A DNA stretch of 64,000 nucleotides. Origin: Lachnospiraceae bacterium. GTDB taxonomy: Bacteria; Bacillota; Clostridia; Lachnospirales; Lachnospiraceae. A program made the translations under genes and the position numbers. How positions within the stretch are numbered: the first letter of the stretch is position 1; each line of letters opens with the position of its first letter. A model generated the notes under the pieces. The model was given only the letters and a program-made list of their open reading frames with translations. It had not been told where the DNA came from and did no database searches. Where the stretch lies: positions 95,411 through 159,410 of the forward strand of contig JAQVCW010000005.1 in NCBI GenBank assembly GCA_028689585.1, written 5' to 3'. Shown here piece after piece: positions 24,488-34,765 of the stretch.

Positions 24488-24804
24488 GGCTTATCTCCTA
24501 TCACCTGTACAATCTTCCCAGACAACCAACATTCGTCCAACTGATACGGAAACACCTCTAATTGCCTAATTGTATTGTGGGAAAGTGGGTTATAATCGAA
24601 AAAGAGCATTAACGCCATATATGTTCCCCATGTCATTTTTCTTTTCCTCAATTCAATCGAGTTGTATGTCTACCTTGATAATCCGATAACATTGGCTACT
24701 TCATCCTGCGATGCCCCTACTGCTCCTTGAAGCGTAGGCAATGCCAATGTCAGTTTGGTAATCAATTGTTCTTTGACATCCTTGCTGAAATTCCAATATT
24801 CCAT
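24484..24804 (-). pseudogene. XRE-type HTH regulator interrupted by an in-frame amber codon
   Basis: Reading minus-strand codons from the ATG at 24802-24804 gives M-E-Y-W-N-F-S-K-D, then L-P-T-L-Q-G-A-V-G-A-S-Q-D-E-V-A and V-I-G-L-S-R, a TAG at 24672-24670, then T-Y-N-S-I-E and L-R-K-R-K-M-T-W, continuing open to a TGA at 24486-24484. This is a complete 106-codon HTH_3/XRE protein in which the residue normally Gln (S-R-Q-T-Y) is TAG, one base from CAG. The TGA overlaps the start of the first WXG gene. It is either an inactivated operon regulator, a read-through gene or a sequencing error. No strong ribosome site is seen at the proposed ATG. Confidence 0.8.
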
Positions 24805-25072
24805 ATAACTTTTATAGTTTACCAAGTTCTCAGTTTTTACAATATGGGCTCAGTTTTGCTCAAACATATTATTTTTAATGATGATATTTTTTACCAGAAA
24901 ACATACACTATTTTTCTGATTTTTCCTGACTATGATTATATCGCTTTTCTTCCCCTGGTTTCAATGTGTGCTCCCAACTGTGCTCCACAACTTTAATATT
25001 TTTCACATTTTTTTATATTCTGTGGTACAATTACCTAAAATACTAATGATGATTCAGGAGATTGAAACAATC

Positions 25073-26557
25073 ATGTCAAAGTTCAGTGAAAAATGTAAAG
25101 CTTTATTAGAAGAGAATGGAACCAATGTCTACAGATTATCCAAATCCGCTTCGCTGGAACATACCACGCTGCAGCGGATGGTGACCGGAAAACGACGTCC
25201 CAATATTGAGTTTGTCCGGAATTTTTGCCGCGAGCTGCGCATCCCGCATGCGGATGAGCTGCAGCTTCTGCAGCTATATCGCATGGAAGAAATGGGAGAA
25301 ACCACCTGGCGCAACCGCCAGAGTATTATTCAGGTTTTAAATCATCTGTCAGATCTTGAGAAGAGCGCTTCCCATATACCGGAAAGTGTTCCGGCCGTTC
25401 CAATCATTTCACAGGCAGACCGTCCTATCGCTGTACATACCTATGAAGTGGAATTACTTCTTTACTCTATACTGACGGAAGAATTTGTTTCGGAAGAAAA
25501 AAGTTGGGTTTACACGAACTGCTCTCTGCACAATGGTTATTTTTCTCATATTTTAATGCTGCTTTGCCAGCATTACCCAAAAAAAATAAATGTAGAACAG
25601 TTTGTATCGTTTCAGCTTCAAAACGATGGTGCCTCTTACAATCTGGAGATGCTGAGTCAGATTCTCCCTCTGGCATTTTCAGAATCAATTTCTTATCAGG
25701 TCTACTATTCCTATACCCGAAATGATCTGAAGAATGAGCTTCCTCTCTTGTTTCCATATTATGTGATTACGCCGCATCATGTTCTGCTGCTCTCCTCTGA
25801 TCTGTCAGAGGCGGTACTGCATTCCGAAACGGAGATTGTGACCTTATACAAAAAGACGTTTGAAAAGGCCAGAAACAACGGGCATCCTCTCATTCAATCG
25901 TTTTCCGATCCGGATGAAGCCGCTGTCGCTTATCTAGGAAAAATTACGGAGAATGACACAAACAGTTATTTTCATGCTATGGAGTATGCACCTTGCCCCA
26001 TGGATATGGCACCATTGGAAACCTTTCTGGAGGCTGCCAGTGCTTGTCCCCCAAAGTTGCAGGAAATAGCCGGTTATTATGTCAAAACAATACAAAATAT
26101 CAAAAATTATCATGTTCAAAGCTGTTTTACACTGCCCGGTCTGGATACGTTTTGCCGAACTGGTCGCGTATCCGGAAATATAGGTGCATTTCTCCCTCCC
26201 GCTTCTGTGCCCCAGCGGATTGAATATTTAAAAAATATTTTATCTTTTCAAGTCGATGATGATATTGATAGAAACCACGGTATGGCTATGATTGCTCCTG
26301 AAATTTTCCATATTCCATCAAATCTCTGTATCGAAATGATGGAACGCACCTGTCTGAACTTTCTGAAAATAGAAAAAGACTTTCATTTTGTCTTTGTTTT
26401 CATCACCGAATCCAGTATCTGTGATGCCTTCTATGAATTTATGAGTGCCCGGGAAAATGCCGATTATATTCTCTCACCGGAAGAAAGCAAAGAAACAATT
26501 TGCGAATTGTTAAATAAACTGGAAGCAATGCAGGCAGGTCAGACGCATTCAAACTGA
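25073..26557 (+). CDS. XRE-family transcriptional regulator with large unknown C-terminal region
   Basis: The 494-residue protein has an N-terminal helix-turn-helix (residues about 5-60: C-K-A-L-L-E-E-N-G-T-N-V-Y-R-L-S, then T-L-Q-R-M-V-T-G-K-R-R-P). The remaining 430 residues are not recognised; they may be a sensor or helical-repeat domain. Start at 25073 because it gives a normal HTH N-terminus with AGGAG 12 bases upstream; an ATG at 25046 is possible. It is divergent from the WXG/ubiquitin-like operon with a 270-base shared upstream region, so it may control that operon. Codon use is more GC-rich than the island. Confidence 0.75.
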   Translation: MSKFSEKCKALLEENGTNVYRLSKSASLEHTTLQRMVTGKRRPNIEFVRNFCRELRIPHADELQLLQLYRMEEMGETTWRNRQSIIQVLNHLSDLEKSASHIPESVPAVPIISQADRPIAVHTYEVELLLYSILTEEFVSEEKSWVYTNCSLHNGYFSHILMLLCQHYPKKINVEQFVSFQLQNDGASYNLEMLSQILPLAFSESISYQVYYSYTRNDLKNELPLLFPYYVITPHHVLLLSSDLSEAVLHSETEIVTLYKKTFEKARNNGHPLIQSFSDPDEAAVAYLGKITENDTNSYFHAMEYAPCPMDMAPLETFLEAASACPPKLQEIAGYYVKTIQNIKNYHVQSCFTLPGLDTFCRTGRVSGNIGAFLPPASVPQRIEYLKNILSFQVDDDIDRNHGMAMIAPEIFHIPSNLCIEMMERTCLNFLKIEKDFHFVFVFITESSICDAFYEFMSARENADYILSPEESKETICELLNKLEAMQAGQTHSN

Positions 26558-26651
26558 CCTGACATTGCTATCCATACTGCCTGCAATTTCAGATAAATTC
26601 TCCTCACAAAAAAGGCCACTGGTTTCCGTAGGTTCCATTTGGAGTAACTAT

Positions 26652-26680
26652 TTGACAGTCTCCGCCAATGCTTCTATAAT
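26652..26680 (+). promoter_or_regulatory. Consensus sigma-A promoter for the DUF1275 gene
   Basis: Perfect TTGACA (26652-26657) and TATAAT (26675-26680) with a 17-base spacer. It predicts an untranslated leader of about 110 bases. Confidence 0.8.
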
Positions 26681-26796
26681 ATGCTACAGTAAAACTATAG
26701 TTGGAGGAGCTCTGAACTTTTAAGTTTGGATCTTCCTGCATGGCTGTTTGGCTCGTTGCCTGGGGAAATAATAATTTTTACAGAGGTGGACAGAAT

Positions 26797-27471
26797 ATGA
26801 AAAAAAACATTCAGGTTTCGGAATCAATGGAATTGGGAATTATGCTGGCTTTATCCGGCGGATTTATGGATGCGTATTCCTATTTGGAACGGGGAAAGGT
26901 ATTTGCCAATGCCCAGACCGGAAATATGCTGCTGCTGGGAGTTCATCTTTCCGAGGGTGACTTCTCTCTGGCAATCCGTTATCTTTTCCCTATCCTGGCA
27001 TTTGGAATCGGCATTGCGCTGGCTGACTGCATAAGGATGAAGGGGATCAGCCGTCTGCATTGGCGCCAGATTTCTGTTCTCATAGAAGCTTTTGTATTGC
27101 TGGGGGTGAGTTTTCTGCCTCAGAGTCTTAATCTTGTGGCCAACAGCCTGACCTCCCTGGCCTGTGGAATCCAGGTAGAAAGCTTTCGGAAAATACACGG
27201 AAACGGGGTGGCCACGACCATGTGCATCGGCAACCTGCGAAGCGGCACGGAAAATCTCTGCACCTACGTCCATACAAAAAATCGTCAGCATCTGCACAAT
27301 GGGCTGTTCTATTATGGAATTATTTTCTTCTTTGTGCTGGGCGCGGTGATTGGAAATCATTTAATCCTGCTTTTTGCAGAAAAAGCAATACTGGGAAGTT
27401 CTATTATATTGATTGCAGCATTCTTCCTGATGTTTATTGATCATGAGAAGGAAAGCGTTCATAAGCATTAG
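26797..27471 (+). CDS. DUF1275 (YoaK-family) membrane protein
   Basis: The 224-residue protein has about six hydrophobic segments and the family landmarks L-S-G-G-F-M-D-A-Y-S-Y near residue 20, the A-Q-T-G-N-M motif near residue 42 and T-T-M-C-I-G-N-L-R-S-G-T near residue 145. Function of the family is unknown; some members are thought to be transporters or stress-related. The start at 26797 follows AGAGGTGG; an in-frame ATG at 26740 would add a non-family extension. Confidence 0.85.
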   Translation: MKKNIQVSESMELGIMLALSGGFMDAYSYLERGKVFANAQTGNMLLLGVHLSEGDFSLAIRYLFPILAFGIGIALADCIRMKGISRLHWRQISVLIEAFVLLGVSFLPQSLNLVANSLTSLACGIQVESFRKIHGNGVATTMCIGNLRSGTENLCTYVHTKNRQHLHNGLFYYGIIFFFVLGAVIGNHLILLFAEKAILGSSIILIAAFFLMFIDHEKESVHKH

Positions 27472-27632
27472 TATAAGCGAAGCATAAGGTTATCCTGGAA
27501 TGCTGATACCGGGGCTTGTCTGTATCGCAATGGCAGATATCAAAAAAAGCCTCCTTATTTTTGCAGATATTTTTCATGCGCAGCATCACATGCGCTGCGC
27601 ACCTCTGCAATTTTGCCGGAAGCTTTTAAACC

Positions 27633-28718
27633 TTACATTTTCTGGACAAATTCTTCTATGCCTTCGGCTGACTGCGCAATGGCAAACCATTCTTTTAATT
27701 TATCCCTGTTTTCCTGAGTATTGATCCGATGTACAACTTCTCCGGGCACTTCTCCGATCTGCCGCAGTATCGATAAAATATCCTCCGCTGCAGAATGAGG
27801 GTTTACGTGAACCATACAGTGTTTGACCTCCGGAAAGGATGCTTCCATGGCCAGATGGACATTTTCTGCAATCTCATGTGCCTCATTGAGACTTTTCGTT
27901 CCATCTGCACCGATTTCCACATCCATGTATACTTTATCGCCAAACAGACGCGTTTTAATATGATCTACATCAATTACACCCTGCTGCTGCAGAATTACAT
28001 CTTTCATTTTTTCTTCCAGTTTTGGATCACAGGATTTATCTACCATCTTGTCAACAGCGTCTTTAAAAATATCCCATGATGCTTTTCCGATAAAGAGACA
28101 GATTAGAATACTGGCTGCAGAATCCATAACCGGATACCCCAGTCTTGATCCAAGGATACCAATCAGTGCGCCAATGGAAGAAAGGGCATCGGAACGATGA
28201 TGCCAGGCATCTGCCAGCAGGGCTCCCGAATGGATCTTTTTTGCCGCCGCTTTCGTATAATGGTACATCCACTCTTTTACCACAATGGATACCACCGCAG
28301 CCACCAGGGCCAAAATCCCCGGTATCCAAAGTGTGTCATTGTCTCCATTGATTACCTTTCTAAGTCCTTCTAAGCCCACTCCAATTCCTGTAGCAAATAA
28401 AATCACTGACAGAATAATGGATGCCACACATTCCATGCGCTCATGTCCATAAGGATGGTCTTCATCAGAGCTCTTTCCAGCAATCCGCACCCCGATAATT
28501 ACGATAAAGGTACTGAACACATCGGATGCGGAATGAATTGCATCCGATATCATAGCGCTGGATTTTCCGAAAATTCCTGCAAATAATTTAAATAACGACA
28601 GGAGCAAATTTACCGCAATGGTGACGGCAGAGACCTTCATGGCTGTCTGAAGCATGGATTGCTCCTGTTTCATGGATATTTTTTCTTCTGTAGTCTGTTT
28701 CAAATTTTTCTTTTTCAT
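27633..28718 (-). CDS. Cation diffusion facilitator (CDF) metal efflux transporter
   Basis: The 361-residue protein has six predicted membrane helices and the CDF metal-site motifs S-D-A-I-H-S-A-S-D in helix 2, D-H-P-Y-G-H-E-R-M-E in the loop after it, and H-H-R-S-D-A in helix 5, followed by a cytoplasmic ferredoxin-like domain with V-D-V-E-I-G-A-D. These proteins export Zn, Fe, Mn or related ions using the proton gradient. Start ATG at 28716-28718 has GGGGGAAAG upstream; upstream in-frame ATGs have poorer sites. The substrate metal is not clear from sequence. Confidence 0.9.
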   Translation of the reverse strand: MKKKNLKQTTEEKISMKQEQSMLQTAMKVSAVTIAVNLLLSLFKLFAGIFGKSSAMISDAIHSASDVFSTFIVIIGVRIAGKSSDEDHPYGHERMECVASIILSVILFATGIGVGLEGLRKVINGDNDTLWIPGILALVAAVVSIVVKEWMYHYTKAAAKKIHSGALLADAWHHRSDALSSIGALIGILGSRLGYPVMDSAASILICLFIGKASWDIFKDAVDKMVDKSCDPKLEEKMKDVILQQQGVIDVDHIKTRLFGDKVYMDVEIGADGTKSLNEAHEIAENVHLAMEASFPEVKHCMVHVNPHSAAEDILSILRQIGEVPGEVVHRINTQENRDKLKEWFAIAQSAEGIEEFVQKM

Positions 28719-28786
28719 TCTTTCCCCCTGCATTAGAACATCAGTCCATTTAAAATTTGCCTGTGACAAATGGGCTGACGCTACAG

Positions 28787-28811
28787 GTCAAGTTTTCATA
28801 GAAAACTTGAC
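28787..28811. promoter_or_regulatory. Perfect 11-base palindrome upstream of the CDF gene
   Basis: GTCAAGTTTTC and its exact complement flank ATA. It lies about 70 bases upstream of the CDF start codon and overlaps a TTGACC that could be a -35 element on the minus strand. It could be an operator for a dimeric metal regulator or a small hairpin; neither is proven. Confidence 0.4.
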
Positions 28812-29111
28812 ACAACCTTGGAACATCTGCCCAGCCTTTTATATCTCCTTAACACGCACAATTATCTATTATTACAGACTTTCCCCAAATTTGGGTACAA
28901 AAAAACACCTGTAGAACAATAATTAGTAAACTACTGTCCCACAGATGTCTGAAGTTATCATTTCATCTGCTGCCACATTACGTGACCCAGCCCCACGGAT
29001 CAAAATCCATCGCCTGCTCAGTTTGTACTGTAGTAAATTATGCAGTGCAAAGAGTATTTCTCGCAAAATATTATTATAGCATGTAATTGCCCTGCTTTTT
29101 GGCAATTACCT

Positions 29112-29161
29112 ACGCAAAGCGCAAACGCACTTTTTTGCGTTTTCTGCATGCGCTTTGCTCC
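29112..29161. repeat. Dispersed hairpin repeat, copy 1
   Basis: ACGCAAAGCGCAAACGCA and its near complement form a long hairpin ending GCGCTTTGCTCC. A closely related copy is at 56454-56502. Confidence 0.65.
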
Positions 29162-29229
29162 TTATAATATCATATTCATCTTCTCTGGAAATGTCAACCT
29201 TCGTCATACAAAAAACAGCAAACAAGGAT

Positions 29230-29505
29230 ACAGTTCAGCCTTTAACTTGAAGTACAGCTTCCGGGCGGCTGCCCCAGGTATAATGCAGGTGCATTTGCAG
29301 AAAGACTAAGCATCTTGGGTTCCACAAGATGTTCCATAGGAATTGGGAGTCATTTGTTTGAACCGAAGGTGAGTTATGGCTTCCAATTCCTGCTTTTGGA
29401 ACACCTTGCGGAAGCCCTAGATGCTCTTGGCTTTCGAAACAGCACCTGCGGCATACCTGGGGCAGCCGCCCGGAAAGCGTTCTCATTTCAAGGCTGAACT
29501 ATAAC
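29230..29505. repeat. 275-base palindromic (MITE-like) element, copy 2
   Basis: The ends carry GTTCAGCCTT and its complement, followed by arms with TTCCGGGCGGCTGCCCCAGG. The interior continues as an imperfect inverted repeat (GGTGC, AGCATCT, GTTCC, AGGAATTGG blocks on both sides), so nearly the whole element can fold into one hairpin. No transposase frame is inside. A short version is at 7433-7533. Confidence 0.75.
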
Positions 29506-29509
29506 CAGC

Positions 29510-29558
29510 AAAAAAAGCACAGGATACAGCCTGTATTGACTGTTTCCTGTACTTTTTA
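29510..29558 (-). terminator. Terminator of gdhA
   Basis: On the minus strand AAGTACAGGAAACAG pairs with CTGTATCCTGTGCTT and is followed by TTTTTTT. It lies about 40 bases after the gdhA stop. Confidence 0.75.
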
Positions 29559-29597
29559 GGAATTATAATACAAATATTCTTTAAGTGTTTCTGATTT

Positions 29598-30944
<1,347 letters not shown>

Positions 30945-31041
30945 TCAAGTAAAATATTATTGTATCGGGCACCGTCAGCACCTGCCGGTTTCTTCTTCAT
31001 TTCCTTTACATACCAGCGATATATGCCTTAACATCCTGTCC

Positions 31042-31070
31042 ATTATAATAAATTTTTAAAATAATAGCAA
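31042..31070 (-). promoter_or_regulatory. Promoter of gdhA
   Basis: On the minus strand TTGCTA (31070-31065) and TATAAT (31047-31042) have a 17-base spacer, about 110 bases before the gdhA start codon. Confidence 0.65.
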
Positions 31071-31166
31071 TAACCTTTAAAAAATTTATTAAAAAAAGTT
31101 TTTGCGGAAAATTATTAAGTTTTTATGCACTTTTACACTAAATAATTGTTTGAGAAGTGAAATGAA

Positions 31167-31222
31167 CAAAAAAAACAGGGAATCAGGTTTTTCATTGAAT
31201 GAAAAACCTGCCCCCTGTTTCC
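31167..31222 (-). terminator. Terminator after folD
   Basis: AAACAGGG...AGGTTTTTCAT on the minus strand pairs with ATGAAAAACCT...CCCTGTTT, followed by TTTTTTTG. It ends the fhs-fchA-folD transcript before gdhA. Confidence 0.8.
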
Positions 31223-31246
31223 TTTGGATTCGATTTCTTATAATGT

Positions 31247-32101
31247 TTATGCTTCCTGCATTCTCGCTGCTGCTTCTGCGACATGTCCAACCAGCACGGA
31301 AGTAGTTACGCTGCCCACGCCGCCTGGTACCGGAGTGATGGCATCTACGATCGGCTCTACTGCTGCATAGTCCACATCACCACAGAGCTTTCCTTCTGCA
31401 TTTACATTGATACCTACATCAATGATGATCTGGCCTGGTTTTACATATTCAGCTCCAACCACACCGGCACGTCCTGCAGCTACGATAATGATATCTGCTT
31501 CTCTGGATACGGACGGCATATCTACGGTTCTGGTATGACAAACGGTAACGGTAGCATTTTTCTTGATCAGCATCATGGCAGCCGGTTTTCCAACTACCAG
31601 AGAACGTCCGATCACTACTGCTTTTTTACCGGTACAGTCAATTCCGTAATGATCCAGGATCTCCATGCAGGCCTGCGGCGTACAAGGCGGGAAACCTACT
31701 TTTTTACCTGTGAATACACCAGACATGGAACCGTCTGTCATACAGTCTACATCCTTTGCAGGATCCAGAGCATTTTCGATCACTGCCTGATTCAAATGCT
31801 TTGGCAGCGGACGGAATAACAGAACGCCGTGGATTTTTGTGTCTTTGTTTACTTTATCGATTACACTCAGTAATTCTTCCTGTGATACATCTTCCGGAAG
31901 GAGAATCTTTTCACATGCTACGCCTAAGGTCTCGCAGCGTTTTGTTGCTCCTCTTTCATAAGAAATATCGCTTGGATTCTCCCCTACACGAATGATGCCC
32001 AGCGTAGGATTGATTCCTTTTCCCTGTAATTCTGCTACCTGCGCTTTGATTTTCTCATTTAAAGCTGCAGTCACTTCTTTGCCCAGTAATTGTTTTGCCA
32101 T
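31247..32101 (-). CDS. folD: Methylene-THF dehydrogenase / methenyl-THF cyclohydrolase FolD
   Basis: The 284-residue enzyme oxidoreduces methylene-THF/methenyl-THF and hydrolyses methenyl-THF. It has S-Y-E-R-G-A-T-K near residue 49 (variant of the usual Y-x-x-x-K site), L-L-F-R-P-L-P near residue 95, the V-I-G-R-S-L-V-V-G-K-P nucleotide loop near 165 and T-P-V-P-G-G-V-G near 258. In this cluster it serves the methyl branch of the Wood-Ljungdahl pathway. Fifteen bases separate it from fchA. A second cyclohydrolase (FchA) next to it makes its own cyclohydrolase activity partly redundant. Confidence 0.95.
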   Translation of the reverse strand: MAKQLLGKEVTAALNEKIKAQVAELQGKGINPTLGIIRVGENPSDISYERGATKRCETLGVACEKILLPEDVSQEELLSVIDKVNKDTKIHGVLLFRPLPKHLNQAVIENALDPAKDVDCMTDGSMSGVFTGKKVGFPPCTPQACMEILDHYGIDCTGKKAVVIGRSLVVGKPAAMMLIKKNATVTVCHTRTVDMPSVSREADIIIVAAGRAGVVGAEYVKPGQIIIDVGINVNAEGKLCGDVDYAAVEPIVDAITPVPGGVGSVTTSVLVGHVAEAAARMQEA

Positions 32102-32116
32102 TGGTATCGTCCCCTC

Positions 32117-32749
32117 TCATCCTTTCAGTCTTGCCAGTACGCTGTCAAAGATCTCGTCTGCCATCGGCGGATATTTTTCCAGCATGGCATCTGCTTTTGC
32201 GTTCAGTTCTGCAGCATATTCTTTGTTTGTCATAGACTTGGTATTAATGTACACGTTCAGGCTGGCGCCCTTTAACGCTGCTTTACAGAATGCAGCGCCT
32301 ACGCCTGCGTCACTGATTGCCAGAGCAGAGCCCTTTGCAGCAAATTCTTTGATCACTCCGATGGCTTCACAGCATTTTTCCATAATTTCCATTGGAACTG
32401 CACAGGCATCCTTCAGAACGATTTCCATCACTCTGGCTTTTTCTGCCTTTTCTTCTTCCGTTGCTCTTGGCAGGCCATATGCCTTTGCCAGTGGTTCAAA
32501 TACTTCTGCGTCTTTCTCCACCAGCTCCAGCAGCTCTTTCTGAAGCTGATCGCATTTTGCTTTCAGCTCATACATCTCTGCTTCCACATCTGCATATTTC
32601 TTCTTGCCTACGGTCAGACTGCCAACCATATTGCCAAGTGCGGTGCCTACTGCGCCCACCAGGGCAGATGCCCCGCCGCCGCCCGGAACCGGAGCCTTGG
32701 AAGCCAGCACTTCCACAAATTCATTACATGGTACCGTTGAAAATCCCAT
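32117..32749 (-). CDS. fchA: Methenyl-THF cyclohydrolase FchA (cyclodeaminase family)
   Basis: The 210-residue protein belongs to the formiminotetrahydrofolate cyclodeaminase/cyclohydrolase family, used in acetogens as the methenyl-THF cyclohydrolase between Fhs and FolD. It has the conserved A-P-V-P-G-G-G-G-A-S-A-L loop near residues 17-28 and is largely helical. It sits between fhs and folD with the repeat-filled gap upstream. Confidence 0.9.
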   Translation of the reverse strand: MGFSTVPCNEFVEVLASKAPVPGGGGASALVGAVGTALGNMVGSLTVGKKKYADVEAEMYELKAKCDQLQKELLELVEKDAEVFEPLAKAYGLPRATEEEKAEKARVMEIVLKDACAVPMEIMEKCCEAIGVIKEFAAKGSALAISDAGVGAAFCKAALKGASLNVYINTKSMTNKEYAAELNAKADAMLEKYPPMADEIFDSVLARLKG

Positions 32750-32814
32750 GGGTTAATCCTCCTGTTATCTAATTGTCATATCGTAAAATATTGCGCATTC
32801 CTGCGCTCCCGCCG

Positions 32815-33079
32815 GTCGGCCTTCCGGATTGTTCTTTAGAACAACTCCAAATCCAGAATGCCACCGCATTCCGGACGCAAGGCGCGCGTCATGCAAGGCA
32901 TGACATCTTCCTTAGCGCGCCTCTGCGATCCCGCCCGGTCGGACTTCCGGATTATTCTTTAGAACAACTCCAAATCCAGAATGCCTTGCATTCTGGACGC
33001 GAGGCGCGCGTCATGCAAGGCATGACATCTTCCTTAGCGCGCCTCTGCGATCCCGCCCGGAGGGCTTCCGGATTGTTCC
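32815..33079. repeat. Tandem repeats of about 122 bases downstream of fhs
   Basis: The block beginning CTTCCGGATT starts at 32821, again at 32944 and again at 33065, so the period is 123 then 121. Each unit has an AGAACAA block and a long hairpin GGCGCGC...GCGCGCC around TCATGCAAGGCATGACA. The third copy starts at the 3' end of fhs, where CCGGATTGTTC-TAAG-GAACAATCCGG is a perfect hairpin spanning the stop codon. The block fills the gap between fhs and fchA and may control RNA stability or relative expression. Confidence 0.8.
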
Positions 33080-34765
33080 TTAGAACAATCCGGAAATTTT
33101 TCCGGTCTCGTCCACATCAATACGCTCTGCAGCCGGTACCTTCGGCAGTCCCGGCATGGTCATGATCTCACCGGTGAGGGCTACGATAAAGCCTGCGCCT
33201 GCAGAAATCTTCAGATTGCGAACGGTCACTTCAAATCCAGTCGGTGCGCCCAGCTTGGTCTGGTCGTCGGTCAGGGAGTACTGTGTCTTCGCTACACAGA
33301 TCGGGCAGTCACCGTAGCCCATAGCTTCCAGTTGTTTTGCCTGCTTCTGAGCATTTGCGGTCAGCACTGCCTTGCTTCCGCCGTAGATCTTCTGAACGAT
33401 CTGATCCAGTTTTTCTTCGATGGCGCCTTCCAGTTCATAGCTGAAGGTGAAATCATTCGGTTCTTCACAGAGACGGATCACTTCTTCTGCCAGTCTCTTT
33501 CCGCCTTCGCCGCCCTTTGCCCATACTTCAGACAGAGCTACGTTTACGCCCAGTTCTTTGCATTTTGCTTCTACCAGATCCAGTTCTTCTTTGGTATCGG
33601 TCGGGAATGCGTTAATTGCAACTACGCAGGGCAGTTTGTATACGTTTCTGATATTGCTTACATGCTTCAGCAGGTTCGGAAGTCCTTTTTCCAGTGCTTC
33701 CAGATTCTGATTATTCAGATCTGCCTTTGGAACGCCGCCGTTGTATTTCAGAGCACGGACGGTAGCTACGATCACTACTGCACTCGGATTCAGACCGGCC
33801 ATACGGCATTTGATATCCAGGAACTTCTCAGCACCCAGGTCAGCGCCAAAGCCGGCTTCTGTGATGGCATAATCGCCTAATTTCAGAGCCATCTTGGTAG
33901 CAATAACGGAGTTGCAGCCGTGAGCGATGTTTGCAAATGGTCCGCCATGGATGATAGCCGGGGTATGCTCCAGAGTCTGTACCAGGTTTGGTTTCAGGGC
34001 ATCCTTTAACAGTGCGGTCATAGCGCCCTGTGCATGAAGATCACCTGCGGTGACCGGTTTCTGCTCTGCCACTTTTCCATAAGTATATCCTACGATAATG
34101 CGGGACAGACGTGCTTTCAGGTCATTGATGTCATTTGCCAGGCAAAGCACTGCCATGATCTCAGATGCTACCGTGATATCATAGCCATCTTCTCTTGGCA
34201 TACCATTGGTCTTTCCGCCCATACCATCCAGCACAAAACGAAGCTGGCGGTCATTCATATCCACACATCTTCTCCAGGTGATCTTTCTCGGATCAATATG
34301 TAATGCATTTCCCTGGAAAATATGGTTGTCCAGCATCGCTGCCAGCAGGTTGTTCGCTGCGCCGATGGCATGGAAGTCACCGGTGAAATGAAGGTTAATA
34401 TCTTCCATCGGAACTACCTGTGCATATCCGCCGCCGGCTGCTCCGCCTTTTACGCCAAATACCGGTCCAAGGGACGGCTCACGAAGTGCTACGCACACTT
34501 TTTTGCCAAGCTTCTGCATACCGTCTGCCAGACCTACTGTAGTAGTGGTCTTGCCTTCTCCGGCCGGAGTAGGATTGATTGCGGTAACCAGGATCAGCTT
34601 TCCGTCTTTTTTGTCCGTTTCTTTTAACATGTTGTAGTCGATTTTTGCCTTGTAATTACCATACTGCTCCAGATATTTTGCATCAATATCCGCTTTTGCA
34701 GCCACCTCTGTAATCGGTGACATGGTAGTTTCCTGTGCAATTTCAATATCAGATTTGAATCCCAT
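33080..34765 (-). CDS. fhs: Formate-tetrahydrofolate ligase Fhs
   Basis: Fhs activates formate with ATP onto tetrahydrofolate, the entry of the methyl branch of acetogenesis. The 561-residue product shows the P-loop [10 protein letters not shown] near residue 68 and the [18 protein letters not shown] motif near residue 98, and the usual length. Its 3' end forms a perfect hairpin with the stop codon. GAAAGGAGA is the ribosome site. Confidence 0.97.
   Translation of the reverse strand: MGFKSDIEIAQETTMSPITEVAAKADIDAKYLEQYGNYKAKIDYNMLKETDKKDGKLILVTAINPTPAGEGKTTTTVGLADGMQKLGKKVCVALREPSLGPVFGVKGGAAGGGYAQVVPMEDINLHFTGDFHAIGAANNLLAAMLDNHIFQGNALHIDPRKITWRRCVDMNDRQLRFVLDGMGGKTNGMPREDGYDITVASEIMAVLCLANDINDLKARLSRIIVGYTYGKVAEQKPVTAGDLHAQGAMTALLKDALKPNLVQTLEHTPAIIHGGPFANIAHGCNSVIATKMALKLGDYAITEAGFGADLGAEKFLDIKCRMAGLNPSAVVIVATVRALKYNGGVPKADLNNQNLEALEKGLPNLLKHVSNIRNVYKLPCVVAINAFPTDTKEELDLVEAKCKELGVNVALSEVWAKGGEGGKRLAEEVIRLCEEPNDFTFSYELEGAIEEKLDQIVQKIYGGSKAVLTANAQKQAKQLEAMGYGDCPICVAKTQYSLTDDQTKLGAPTGFEVTVRNLKISAGAGFIVALTGEIMTMPGLPKVPAAERIDVDETGKISGLF

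Larger units (their letters stand above)
28719..29597. other. Long intergenic region with several repeats
   Basis: About 880 bases between the CDF gene and gdhA. It holds a perfect palindrome GTCAAGTTTTC-ATA-GAAAACTTGAC (28787-28811), a hairpin repeat at 29112-29161, a 275-base palindromic element (29230-29505) and the gdhA terminator. A 60-codon minus frame at 28923-29105 has no ribosome site and no recognisable family; it may be a gene remnant. Confidence 0.55.

Noticed and set aside
24727..24996. 89-codon plus-strand frame upstream of the XRE regulator
   Set aside because: It is antisense to the broken XRE gene, which shows clear HTH motifs on the minus strand.
28923..29105. 60-codon minus frame in the CDF-gdhA gap
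   Set aside because: No ribosome site, no recognised family and embedded in repeat-rich sequence; kept only as a possible remnant.
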